NCBI GenBank assembly: GCA_024500155.1
Contig: CM044865.1
Location: 37,348,482-37,412,481 of the forward strand
Source: Chenopodium formosanum
Taxonomy: Eukaryota; Streptophyta; Magnoliopsida; Caryophyllales; Amaranthaceae
Direction: 5' to 3'
DNA length: 64,000 nucleotides
The translations under genes and the position numbers were made by a program. Shown here one piece after another: positions 12,471 through 23,272 of this stretch (positions are counted from its first letter, which is position 1; the number at the start of each line of letters is the position of its first letter). The notes below the pieces were generated by a model. It did not search any database. It was not told where the DNA came from and saw only the letters and a list, made by a program, of their open reading frames with translations.

Positions 12471-12581
12471 TCTGTATTTACTTGAATGATGCTATAAATC
12501 TCCATCAAAATTCTTTTTTATTTATAATTGAACAAAAGCGAGGTGAGGTATTTATGCTTAAGTCAACAAGCAACGGGTAAG

Positions 12582-12593
12582 CGCGCTAGCGCG
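12582..12593. repeat. Perfect 12-bp palindrome downstream of atp6
   Basis: CGCGCTAGCGCG is a perfect palindrome about 110 bp after the atp6 stop. It could help form a 3'-end stem in the mitochondrial transcript. Its role is not shown by the sequence. Confidence 0.5.
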
Positions 12594-13931
12594 AAAGCCG
12601 TTGTGCGTTAGTCACGCAAGCCTTTTTCTTACTCCTTTAAAAGGATGCGCACACAATCAACTACTGAGAAAGATACAAGTCTGACTTAAGACAAAAAGCA
12701 TAGATATAAAGGATGTCGTAGATGCGAAGGTAAAGCGATAGTCTTAACTCCTACTAGAAATCTTAGAGGGTCGCATCATTATCTCTAGTAGAAATAAAAA
12801 CCTCATTCATGAATCTAGAAAAACCCTATCCCACGGAACCTTTTGGCAAACTGACGATCAAAGATTTCCATTAAGACTATATTGAATAAAACCATCTTGA
12901 TTTCAGTCACTGTTCGTATACCTCCTAAGTCTATAATATCATCACCTAAGCTTATATCATACATATTAAATTCTTCATCATAAATGATAGAGAGATCAAG
13001 ATAATCTTTAATTCATTTTTAAACTCCCGGTAAGCGAGTAGTAGACTAGTCGTAGGGTAGGTGCAAGAAGGCCTCGTTGCTCAAGTAGTCTAACCTCCGA
13101 AGCGAACTTGAGTATAGAGAAATGCTCTTTTTACCCTTATAAGGCCTATCCCCACTAGGGTTTTCTATCGCTCGAAAATGTAAGAAAGAAATGGGTTAAT
13201 CCGGAAAAGTATTTAACTTACCCTGTTGACCTATAAAGATCTTCTGATGCTGGTTGCTTTGGAACAGCTTTCCCCGTTGGATAGGAAAAGAAGGACTTGT
13301 AACATACTAATCAAAAGGGAATCTCGGTATGGGGTTGGATCATCAGTCCATGTGATGACTCCCCTTACTAGTAAAGGGATGCTATCGGTACAGCTCTCGT
13401 TATCATCGGCGGATATCTCTCTTTTGTGGGGGTCTTTCTCTACAGCTATAGAATCGGCTTAATTATTAATTACCGAAAAGCTACCTTTCCAAGAGTTAGG
13501 AGAGCCCGGAAAGTGACTGAACGACCTTCTCCTAGGGAATTCCCTGTCTCTGGTCCTATTCCTACTTACTTTCTTCTTGGTTTACTCGGACTAGTGAAGA
13601 AGAAGAAAAGAGCTTATTTTCTTCCAAGCCATCTCTACGCAGTCTGCAACTTTGATATCTCCCTACCGCTACCGATCAAGCTCAACCTACCTATGGTATG
13701 CCAACCTCTAGATTGGACGAGTGCCTGCCCGAGCTAAAGTAAAGCTCTCTAGGTTAGCTATAGGTCAAGTTCTCTCAGAGCCGAAGACAGGGGCTGACTA
13801 AGGCCTGTCAAAGAAGTCTCGATTATCAGACCTAATCCGCCTTTCCGTGCGAAATCTCCTTGCGTCAGGCCTATCTCTCATCTTTCAGGCTGGTTGAATG
13901 GATCATAGAAGGCCCAAGATGTGCTTCCATT

Positions 13932-13998
13932 CCTTACTTGAAACAAGTAAGCAAATTCCAATTACCTTACTCTAAAGAGTCAGTGAATTGGAATTACC
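13932..13998. repeat. Compound hairpin repeat
   Basis: Two hairpins in a row: CTTACTTG-AAA-CAAGTAAG (13933-13951), then AATTCCAATT (13954-13963) pairing with AATTGGAATT (13986-13995). The same TTACTT / AAGTAAGCAA words recur at about 945-966, 11,304, 17,403 and 18,187, so this belongs to a dispersed hairpin family within the mitochondrial segment. Confidence 0.75.
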
Positions 13999-16900
13999 TT
14001 GATTAGGCGCAAAAAGGTTCGAAGAGCTTAGTATATACTATGCGGCGGGAAGAATCGAGGCAACGTTAGTTGTTCATCGGCCAAGTCCGAAAGAAATAGA
14101 AAGAAATGGCTTAGCCAATGATGGATTGACCAAAGATCTAAACCCTTGTCAGGCATCCTCGCCGGTCTAATGAGAAAGATTCCGTCTTTGATCCCCGGGA
14201 AAACATTTCTATTGAGGCAACTGCACTTGGTCAGTAGAACATAGTCTCGGCTGGACCTACATACCCAATGTTATGATTGAGCAGGTCTCGCAGCTAAGGG
14301 AGAAGGGGACCTCTTTCGGAGCAAGCTAAAGAGCCCTTCCTTTAGATCGTCGCTTTCCGGTAAGGCACTCAATGAAACCTATCCATCCCCTTTGAGGGAA
14401 TTTCGCTCCAAACCAAAGAAGGAGTTCAGGCACTTCCGTCAGATACGAGATTGAAAGATATGGCTTTGTCCCGGCCATTAGAGCGTTAAGCCACTCATTC
14501 TCTTAGGTCGTCTCAAAGCGCTTAGTCGAAAGACTTTGGGTCTCCGAGCTTAGCCGCCAGGCGAAGGGTAGACGGAAAAAGGTCTCCAAAAGCCCTATTT
14601 CCGGCTTCGAGAAGAACGGGCACTCAAACCTATCTTTCATCAACTGCTCTTGGCCTTTCTTGAATTAGGTGGTCTCGCTTTGAAATAGAAAGGCTGCCTT
14701 AGGTTGAGTTTAGGAGTTCTCTCTCCCGGGGGGCAGAAGCAGTAGAAGATGTTTTTGCTCCTACAGAATACCTTGCCTCAGATCCCACATGGGATAGGGT
14801 CAAAGGAGCGTGGCGAAGGTGAGATTGGTTACTATTTAACGATGGAAAGAATAGCCTCATTCGTGGACTCGTGCTGCTAATAAAAACCTTTCATTCACTT
14901 CGAAACCAAGACCTATAGTAAGTACTTATTCCCGATAGAGCCTTATATGTAGACAGTCAAGCTCGTCTTCTTATCTGGATTCATTGAGTCCTGCCATTCA
15001 ATTCTAGGCTTAAAGAGGAGGTTTATCCTGGCTGGGCTCATATCAGCTCATTCAGTCGGAACTCACTCTCCTTCCTTTTAATACAGCAACGCCTATGTAT
15101 AGATCATCAAAACATCAAACAAAGAACTTCTTTTAATTAAGAAAGAAATGCGTGATACTGATATTGAGAAATGAGGAAGCATGAAGGTTAACCAAGTGCC
15201 TTAGGTATGTAATCGCTTAATAACATTAACGAGCGGCACTTCCTTTTCTTAATCTTATTCACATCCAGAAGCACTTTACGCTCCGGGACCGATTAGAGGA
15301 TGTGTCCAACGATCAAAATAAGCAAGCCTTGCCGCATCCGATAGAAAGAAAATATATGCCAAACTTATATCCAAAAGCTAAGGGTGTGGACAATAGAAGG
15401 TGTAAGTTTTTCCGGGGCAATAAATATTATAACTATCCAATATGAGTCTAGTTTATGAATACGAAAGCCTTTGGAATCTAATAGTCTTTCATATAGGTGG
15501 TAAGAAAGAAGATTATAGAACAACCTATTTTCTTCCTGATGCCCGTGGGTGTGGTACTAGTCATTCCCGCTACGCACCTTGCCTTACTAGCTTTATTGTG
15601 ATCCTCTTTTCCCTCAATCCTCTTCTGCATCACCAATGATAGTTGACCAAGAACTCCTACTACCACTAGCACCGGTTACTGGAACAGCAGATGATTTCAC
15701 TCTAACAACAGATATGGCTAAAGCACCGGTAAGACCAAGAGCAGAAATGAAGACAGCTTCTATGCCAAGAGCGTCTGCGTTGAGGAGATCTGGGTCTTCT
15801 ACCCGGTGGTATAGGACTGGCACTTAAATTAGCTGTGACAGTATCCGTTGGTGCCATTGTTAAAATGAGTGTTCCCGCTTCATCTTCCCCAATATTCTTA
15901 GATTTAGCAACAGCGGTATCAATACAATAGATAGAAAGACTCATCTGCCAGTCAAACTCTGACAGGCTGACTCTTCTTAGGTATGGGATCCCATGATAGT
16001 TAGTTCTGAGGAAGGCCTTCAAGTCGAGCTTCTAAATTTCCCCCTTAAAGAAAGTCCAGATCGGTTGGTGTTGTCTTCTTGCTATAATATTTCTGATCTG
16101 ATAGATAGAACGCGGATGGGTACAGCCTTCTAAGCTACAAAATAAAGAATATCGTAAAAAAAGTAAAAAAACCCCCCGGTTAGAATTCTTCCCTGGCTCC
16201 ACTATTCCCTTTCTCTATTTTAGAACGGAGAGCGGGCAAGGCCTCCATTGAAGCCTAGCTATTCGCCTTTCTTTAACACGATCCTGTAACACACTCTTAT
16301 TGAGGCTAGGCTTAAGGCCGACTACTCATTTTTTTTCGAGAGCGGGGGAACTTCACTTCGAGGGAAGCTTTTTTCCCCGGGAAAACTCAAGAAAGGAAAG
16401 AAAGACCCGTAAGCTGCTTCTTTGCTCACTGCGATTGCGATGTCTTATTATATTACTCAAAAGCTCAGGGGAAATTTTTCCCCGGCTCTTTTGAATGTGA
16501 ATATTGAGTGAAATCCCTTAGTCTAAAAGTCTTCCTTGGCCTTGGCTAGTGTGAATCCTCCTCTAAAGAGAATTGAGGTGTCCCACGGGCGTAAAAACAG
16601 TTTTTTTCTAGGCGACTTCCTCTTGAAAAGGAAAGGAACCAATTACTTCCACCCTGGTGGTCTCTTAAAGAAAGGGAAGTCTTTCATGGAAAAGCTTTTG
16701 AGCTCGGGTTCCTCATAACAAACTTGGTCGAAAAACCCAAGTCTTGATGCCAATGTTGGCCCATAAACCCTTTCTCAATGAATGGAGAGAAAGTTCGCAA
16801 ATCACCTTCGTTTGTACCGGAACTTCGTGAACTAAATGTTTGCAAAGCCAATTATTCCATCTTCGGGTATTCGTGCCAGTATTTACGAACTCTAGGTTAA

Positions 16901-17393
16901 AAAGCTAAATAAAAGAAAGTCAAAAGAAAAGGCGGTTGCTAGTGGATCCTGTTGCCATAAAGTTCTCTTTCATAGTCGGGCTAATGAAGAATCTGATGAG
17001 TTGAGCAATGCATTATTTGCTGATAGTCCTCCCTCCTTGAGAAGGGTCAAAGCAGAATCAGAATCTCGGACGTGCGATTGACCACCTAGTGGGGCTATTC
17101 ACTCACTGTAGTCTACACCTCCTCTAAGGCCAATGGGCAGAAAGTGAGAGCTTCTACCCGACCGTAATAGTCTGACTTCATTCATAAAGAGCTTAGCAAG
17201 CATATAAGGCATAACCGGTGGAGAGCTTACTAAGGTAAGCAAATCACTCTTTCTTTATCACCGTCAGTATAGTAGCAATAGACTGATCTTAGTCCTTTGA
17301 CTCACGAGATTCACCACTATAAGGGAAGTGAGCCGAGGAAAGGCAGTGAAGGCTCGACTCCGCTCGGGAGGGTGAAAGCCCCGGGTTGCGTAG

Positions 17394-17447
17394 AGAAAGG
17401 TAGTTTACTTTAAAACTTGAATAAGTAAGCAAGTAAACTACCTTTCT
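17394..17447. repeat. Hairpin with 16-bp perfect stem
   Basis: GAAAGGTAGTTTACTT at 17395-17410 pairs exactly with AAGTAAACTACCTTTC at 17431-17446 around a 20-base loop, and one further A-T pair extends the stem. The loop contains AAGTAAGC, the core word of the repeat family. It is the best-formed member in the window. Confidence 0.85.
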
Positions 17448-18018
17448 TTTTATTTGTTTCGGTCTAAATCAAAGCTCTTGCAGTCCTTAATACTTTGCAA
17501 GCACTAAGCAAGAGTTCTACCTTTCTGGCATGCCAAAGCAAGGTAAGCGATCTCTTCTATTTCCCAAAGCCTACTGAGCCAAAGCTTCATGCCCGACCTT
17601 GGATCTTGCAAACAGCAGGTAGACCAACCGAAGCAAAGACTAGCAGCGGATCTTGTTCACTCTGACTACGTAACCTGTACTATGCCTATGAACTCATCTT
17701 AAGCTAAGGAAAAAGACAGAGGAAATGGCTATGCTCTTTCTCGCTGTTGTTCCTCAAACACTGACACTGAGATAACAAGGAGTATATCTACCTAGACGGA
17801 ACTTCTTCATTTTCTCGCCCGACAGAGGGCTGCTTTAAACGATATTACCATAGACCCGAGAAAGTCTTGCCAAAGTTCTCCTTCGTTAAGAACCTCTTCC
17901 GGGCATGCCCCTGAGACTAGTGCTACTCCCTGCCTTCCTTTGCCCATCTGAAATCGAATGACAGATTTTTTTATACGGTCAGATCTGCAGCGCTTAATGA
18001 TTCAATCACAGTTGATAC

Positions 18019-18066
18019 GCATGAAGTGAAGTTAGCTTTCTTTTCTAACTCTCACACCGGTTATTC
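18019..18066 (-). repeat. Inverted repeat copy B (partner at 10870-10916)
   Basis: The reverse complement reads GAATAACCGGTGTGAGAGTT and continues through the AGAAAAGAAAGC core to TTCATGC, matching copy A with few changes. It lies about 200 bp from the join with nuclear-type DNA. Confidence 0.75.
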
Positions 18067-18186
18067 AACAGCAGATAGGCTTAGAGCTCCTACGTACAAA
18101 CTGGATATTGAAAAGAGCGCTTACTCTTCTTGCAGCGGAGTCGTTCACAAGAGAAAGACTAGCTGTAGATTTAATAGCAGTTCCTT

Positions 18187-18225
18187 ACTCTAACAAGTAA
18201 GCAAATTGACATTACCTTCTTTTCT
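18187..18225. repeat. TTACTCTAACAAGTAAGCAA repeat at the segment edge
   Basis: The last copy of the dispersed hairpin family before retroelement sequence begins. It marks about how far mitochondrial-type DNA extends: the antisense ORF of the Tat element starts at 18,307. Confidence 0.6.
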
Positions 18226-18306
18226 TACTAACAGGGCAAGGGCATTCGATGCATCTGATTCAATTCCCGGTCCGCCCTCTCTTTCACAACCGAGGAGTAC
18301 ACATCG

Positions 18307-20966
18307 ATGAGCTTATCTTCCTCCAACCCCCCCTATTACCATTCGCCCACATCTAGTGGGACTCCCAGTGATGGAATCCTGGAGGAGGCGGATGAACAAT
18401 ATCAACCCAGGCCTTCTAGACAGGCGCCGGAAGAGAGTCTGGGGGAGGACCCTGCTGGCACCAGTCGGTGGTCACCTAGTACTGATGAGAGCTCTGATGA
18501 CGAGTCGGCCTCGTCATCTTCTTCAGAGAACGCCTCTATAACTTCGGAGGAGGCAAGAACGAAAATAGATTCTGCCAGGGAGTCCCTGGCAGTGGATTAG
18601 GGGGAAAGCTGGGTTGAGCCGAGCGCTTCCAGGCGCTTGGAGAGAGCCCCCTACTATCATCATGTTCCGCACAGCAGGCGAAACTCCATGGAATCCGGCC
18701 TTGCCAATTTTAGGCGCAAGGTCGTTCTAGGCTATGGCTATACTTTGTCGGTCCATAACAAGGACGACACCATTACCTGGCCGAGCCTGGCCAGCTATGA
18801 GGACAGAGCATTCGGCTGCTATGAAGCGGCCTTCCAAGCTGGCCTCCGTTTCCCTCTCCATCCGGCCGTGGAGAGGATCTTGGATGGATACCAACTGGGT
18901 ATCTGGCAACTTGTACCCAACTCCTGGATTAATATTTTGGGATACGTTGCCGCCTGTGAGATGCTGCAAGTGGAGGCAAGCTTTGAAGCGTTCGCCCACA
19001 TGCACTATCTGAGCAGGGCGCCTGCTAGGGGCGGTGAGGGCTGGTACACCTTGACCACTTGCAAGGGGTACATGATGGGTGTTGGCAAAGAGAACAAGTG
19101 GAAAGACTAGAGGACTAAGTTTTACATAGTCAAGTCTGCCGACAGCTACCTGAACCAAAGTATAACAGGTGGAATAAGAATCCACCTCTCCTAGCAGGCC
19201 GGAGTGCACTGCCGCCTCTTCCTAGGCGGGCAAAGGAGGAGATCATGGACAAAGGGTTGTTTAACATGTCCGTGAGGACGAATGATGAGGGGGACAAGGA
19301 GGTCACTCCTCAATGATATCTCCCTTTGTAAAAATGGTTTGAGGAGGGAATGTTCGTAGCCGCCTGTGGGCTAAGCTCTGAAATGCCGAGAGGTAGTCGG
19401 CCGTCTGTTTAATATGCAATTTCATTTTGCTTTTCAATACTTGTTTGATGGTGCTAACACTTGTTCATTTTTGCAGACAAGGCAATGGAGAAGCTCTCGG
19501 CCTCAAGGAAGCCGGTTGTATCTGCTGCTCGATACAGATCAAATGTCCTAAATAGGGCAGAGGGAACCACCCACATCAAGGTGGATGAGCAGAAAGCTGG
19601 CGGCACCCCCAAGGTGAGAACTTGTTATACTTGCCATTTCTGACTAATGCTAAATTTGACCGAAGGATTTCTGACTTGTTTTATCTTGTGTTGATGTAGG
19701 GTGCCCCTACCAAATCTCCCTCAAAACCATCCGACCCAAAAATCCAAAAGACAAGGGCGGGTGATGTGAGCGCATCCGGCAAGGGCGGCCCGAAGCACAT
19801 CGCTCAGAAGCCCAAGAGAGGCCTAGATGCCTCTTCTCTCAAAGCTGATAGGGGGATCAGCAAACCGGATGTCCAGAGGACATCGAAGGGTGGCTTCAAG
19901 CAACCCACCACTGCTGTCGGCTCAGCAGGAGAGAGGAGGAGTTTGGGGAAAGAGGAGGAACCACAGGACGACGGTAAAAACCATTCGCCTTTTTTGTTCT
20001 TCCATTTAGATGTATTTTCGTTATTTTTCTAACTCTCTTTCCTTCTCAGTCCCTGTGCAGAGCCCGACTGCAATCAAGATGGCCAAGTCCATGCTGAGGG
20101 CGGTTGATCCTGACGACAAAGCGTCTGTCAGAGGGGTCGGCACTCTGGACTTGGATGGCATCTTCGGGAACCTCTGTGAGGTATGAGTCTTAACTTAAGC
20201 AATTCTTCTCTTTTTTTTCGCTCAAGTCTTTATCCGCCTAATTTTAACCATTCGGCTCTTTTTGCAGGCCATGCTGCGCGTCCAATGGCTCAGGCAACCC
20301 CTCAAGGACAAGTCCAAAGAGGTAAAAGCCGCTAAAGCTTCGGTCGAGTCCGCCTTGGATCCAGCTGAATTTGATATTGCTCAAAATGAGCTTCTGACGC
20401 TTGATATGATGTATTCGCAGGCGGAAGCCAATATGCAGGTGAAGAAGGATCTGGACACGGCCCGCCTGCACATCACTTCCCTTAAGAAAGAAATCACAAG
20501 TCTTAAAGAGAAGCTCGAGCCTCTTCAAGATGCCAAGGAAGAGGCCGAGAGAGCCAAGCAGAGGGTGGGCCGCCTGGAGCAGTGCCTCACCAACAAGGAG
20601 CATCAGCTGAAGACCAAGTTTGAGTCCGTAGCTGATTAAGAGAGAGAAGCTCTTGTTAAGCAAATGATGAGCGACTATGATGCCATCATGCGGGACACTT
20701 GGGCGGCTGTGCAGCCGGACTCGGACTATCAGACTAGGAAATCCAAGTTTGATGAAGCCAGCAAAGCATTCGACGCTCGCCTTCTTGACGAGGCTGAGAA
20801 TGAAGCTAGGGCTGCTGCTGAGGCCGAGGAAAGCTCTGGGTCCGACTCTTCTGGGGAGTCGTCCTCTGGTAGAGAGGAGAAAGATCAGGTGGAGGAACGA
20901 GAGAAAAATGATGAAGAGCAGCCGAAGGGCAACAGGCCGGCTGCCAATGAAGAGACTCTCCCCTGA
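18307..20966 (+). pseudogene. Antisense extra ORF of Tat element 1 (gypsy-type 'Transposase_28'-like protein), five exons, degraded
   Basis: This ORF runs opposite to gag-pol. I read five exons with standard GT-AG borders: 18307 to about 19314, 19477-19613, 19700-19973, 20050-20180 and 20268-20966. The first exon has a Ser/Glu-rich head, then FPLHPAVERILDGYQLGIWQ and LVPNSWINILGYVAACEML, typical of the Pfam family of putative gypsy-type transposon proteins (PF04195). The last exon is a long coiled coil (LKKEITSLKEKLEPLQDAKE) with an acidic tail. In-frame stops at 18598-18600, 19108-19110 and 20637-20639, and a frameshift near 19160, show decay. The family's function is unknown. Its coding on the strand opposite to pol, with introns, implies its own promoter, possibly near or in the 3' LTR. 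Confidence 0.78.
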
Positions 20967-21300
20967 TCACTTAAGCTTTTTATTTTTTCTGCGGCCAAAT
21001 GGCCATGTACTTGCTTTTTCGGCCTGCGTGCCGAGTATTGATGTTTCTTTACCGACCGAGGGGTCAGGTACTTTGACAATTTCTCTGGCTTTGCCAGAAA
21101 ACGATCTTAACCAGTCGTCTGATGGCGATTGGTCTTTTTAATTTTAAATCATTCGGCCATTTGGCTGAAGTTATTCATATTGTTGTCCTTTGCATTTTTG
21201 AATTGTTCATTGCATGTTTTTGGCCAAGTATTATAACCTGTATACCATGCAAATGTTCTTGCCCCTGGACGGAAGTCGAGTGGTTTCGGTTTATTGGATT

Positions 21301-21360
21301 GATTGACTTAGAAATTATTGATACTTAGAAGAGTATTCATGGTTTCTAAGTCAATAAATC
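21301..21360. repeat. Conserved stem-loop downstream of the antisense ORF (element 1)
   Basis: ATTGACTTAGAAA (21302-21314) pairs perfectly with TTTCTAAGTCAAT (21343-21355), and an inner ATACT/AGTAT stem sits in the loop. The homologous structure occurs in element 2 at 32965-33023 with different bases but the same fold, followed or preceded by a shared TGATTGCCCC-AAACCA block. Confidence 0.8.
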
Positions 21361-21490
21361 ACTATGGTGATTGCCCCAAACCACTCGGCAGACGTCCATC
21401 TAGAATTGGCAAATTAAAGTTTTCATTCGGCCATTGGCTCAAATAAAACTCAAATTTCCAACTTAGCAAATTTTGCTAGGGGAAAACTTC

Positions 21491-21718
21491 CGCCTGTTTT
21501 GCCCCGTGAGCTAAAAACAGGCGCATCCGGCCATAGGCCTCTTTGAGATAAGATAAGTTTATAACTTAGCAAATGGTCTTTAAAAAGAATTGTCCACCTG
21601 TCTTGCCCCAAAAGCAAAGAACAGGCGTCATCCGGTCAAAAGAGTCATTAGGTGCTTAAGTAAACTTGTATATTAACAAGAATGTTCCGCCTGCTTTGCC
21701 CCTGGGCAAAAACAGGCG
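21491..21718. repeat. Three spaced CGCCTG...CAGGCG hairpins
   Basis: Hairpins at 21491-21523, 21595-21627 and 21688-21718, with period about 93-104 bp. Each has CRCCTG and ACAGGCG arms around a GCCCC-containing centre, and each is followed by a CATCCGG word. They look like a short tandem array of a stem-loop unit. Confidence 0.8.
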
Positions 21719-21956
21719 CATCCGGCTTAATGCCTCTTTAGCCTCTACTTATGAAAATAGTGACCATTTTCGAGGTGTGCTAGAACAGTTGGAAAATTCA
21801 GGCCTTTTAGATTTCACTTTCGATTAAAACAAATGGCTGCGAATGCTGCCTTAGCATTCGGTAGGGCCGCTTTTTATATTTGTAGAGCAATGTGCCACCC
21901 AAATGGGATATGCTTCTCCTCGACGAATTCGCCCGAATGGACGTCGCCGGTTATCT

Positions 21957-22007
21957 GACTCATGTTGGAGCAGACGGTCATACTCATGTTGGAGCAGACT
22001 GTGACCA
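21957..22007. repeat. 25-bp direct duplication
   Basis: CTCATGTTGGAGCAGAC occurs twice in a row at 25-bp spacing, followed by GGTCATA and TGTGACC respectively. It is a simple tandem duplication in the retroelement spacer. Confidence 0.8.
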
Positions 22008-22330
22008 TTCGGTCTCTTTGGTTTATTAATATCCGGCCATGGGCCTCATCATTATTTTATCTGGCCTTAGGCCTCTTAAATGGTTGAGTAAATATTTGTT
22101 AAGTGTCGATATTAACTTAACGAATTTCGTAGAAGCGACTGTTCTAAAGCAATCGGCTCCTTCAGAAGGATTAGGGCGTCTGTTGTTGGGACAGACACTT
22201 TCCAAACGCATTGGTCGTCTGTACTTTGTACAGGCGACACTAAGAAAAATAAAAAGACAAGTTAGGAAATGAAGGCATATTCTCATTAACAAAACTTGAG
22301 ATAACAAAACTGAAGTCTTTACATTCGTAC

Positions 22331-23272
22331 TTAGAAGTAGTACTTTTTCAAGTTGTCTACATTCCAAGTTCTAGGCAGCTGCCTGCCGTCTGGGTCTTCC
22401 AGGCGGTAGGTGTCGTCTCTTACTTCCTCATAGATTCGGTAGGGGCCTTCCCAATTTGGGGTTAGCTTTCCCTGTTCATTCGCCCTACCGACTGCCTCCA
22501 TTTTCCGTAGCATAAAGTCCCCCACTTTGAGAGGACTCTTGTGTACTCTCTTGTTGTAAGCCCGAGTCATTCTCAGACGGTATATCTCATGACGCAAGGC
22601 AGCAATTCCACTGCGCTCTGGAAGTGAGTCCAATGCTAGGCGCATGGCCTCCCAGTTCGCCTCTTCATCATACATCATGATTCGAAGAGTCGGCTCATAG
22701 TGTTCAATGGGCAGAACAGCTTCTGCTCCATACACCATGAGAAACGGGATTTCTCCAGTTGCCCCTTTAGCAGTCGTTCTGATGGACCAGAGGACGTGTG
22801 GTAATTCATCCGCGTAGAGACCACCAGCCCGTTCAATTTTCTTTTTAATCCCGTCTGAGATTAACTTGTTGAAGGCTTCGACCTGGCCGTTTGCTTGAGG
22901 CCGGCCGACTTATGCAAAGAAGCTTGAGACCCCTTGCTCTCCTAACCAAGTCTTGAGTTGAGGCGTCTCAAATTGAGGACCATTGTCAAAAACCATAGAC
23001 ATGGGCACCCCAAAGCGAGTGATAATGTTCCTCCAGATGAAGGAAATGACATCTTTTGTCTTGATGTTTTTGACTGCCTCCGCCTCTACCCACTTGGTAA
23101 AGTAATCCACAGCCACCAGTATAAAGCGCTTGCCACCTTGTGCAGCTGTATATGGCCCTAGAATGTCCATGCCCCATTTGGCAAAAGGTATTGGGCTGTG
23201 GATGGTCGTCAGGTCTGTGGTCGTACGATGGATGAGCTTGCCAAATTTTTGGCACTTGTCACATTTTTTTTA
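22331..23272 (-). pseudogene. Integrase of Tat element 1, with a stop and a frameshift
   Basis: Integrase would join retroelement cDNA to the host chromosome. The zinc-binding HHCC part begins at the end of the upstream frame (HSGFCASHIGGRS) and its two cysteines (CDKCQKF) are found in a shifted frame at about 23,250-23,265, after an A-run. The catalytic core shows the three acidic residues: Asp in MDILGPY, Asp in FDNGPQF and Glu in GQVEAFN. A TAA interrupts the core in frame between SFFA and VGRPQANG at about 22,908-22,912. The C-terminal part ends with GPYRIYEEV and NVDNLKKYYF. Together the stop and the frameshift make it inactive. Confidence 0.9.

Larger units (their letters stand above)
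1..18250. other. Mitochondrial-derived segment (NUMT or assembly join)
   Basis: This stretch carries rps7, atp6, a mitochondrial-plasmid RNA polymerase fragment and many short hairpin repeats, set in long non-coding sequence. That is the usual texture of a flowering-plant mitochondrial genome. The atp6 gene keeps codons that plant mitochondria normally change by C-to-U editing, so the copy came from DNA rather than edited RNA. The right edge, near 18.2-18.3 kb, abuts a truncated Tat retroelement. Because everything to the right is nuclear in type, I infer a nuclear insertion of mitochondrial DNA, but a chimeric contig would look the same. The left edge lies outside the window. Confidence 0.8.
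12471..18250. other. Mitochondrial-type spacer downstream of atp6
   Basis: About 5.8 kb with no gene I recognise. Short frames at 13226-13462, 13426-13737, 15442-15639, and on the minus strand 15614-16022, show no known motif. The stretch holds several hairpin repeats (listed separately) and the second copy of the 10.9 kb inverted repeat. Confidence 0.45.
20967..22330. other. Non-coding spacer of Tat element 1 between the antisense ORF and integrase
   Basis: About 1.36 kb without a gene. It is packed with stem-loops: a conserved one at 21301-21360, three CGCCTG hairpins between 21491 and 21718, a 25-bp direct duplication around 21958-22007, and two GTCTGT/ACAGAC or CGTCTGTAC/GTACAGGCG hairpins around 22177-22235. 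Spacers at this place in Tat elements are known to be variable and prone to tandem repeats. Confidence 0.7.

Noticed and set aside
15442..16022. Overlapping frames on both strands near 15.4-16.0 kb as mitochondrial genes
   Set aside because: They mirror each other, match nothing I recognise and lack a clear leader.
1..18250. Mitochondrial tRNA or rRNA genes
   Set aside because: I looked for T-arm words and known ends and found none I could fold by eye. A tRNA scan could change this.
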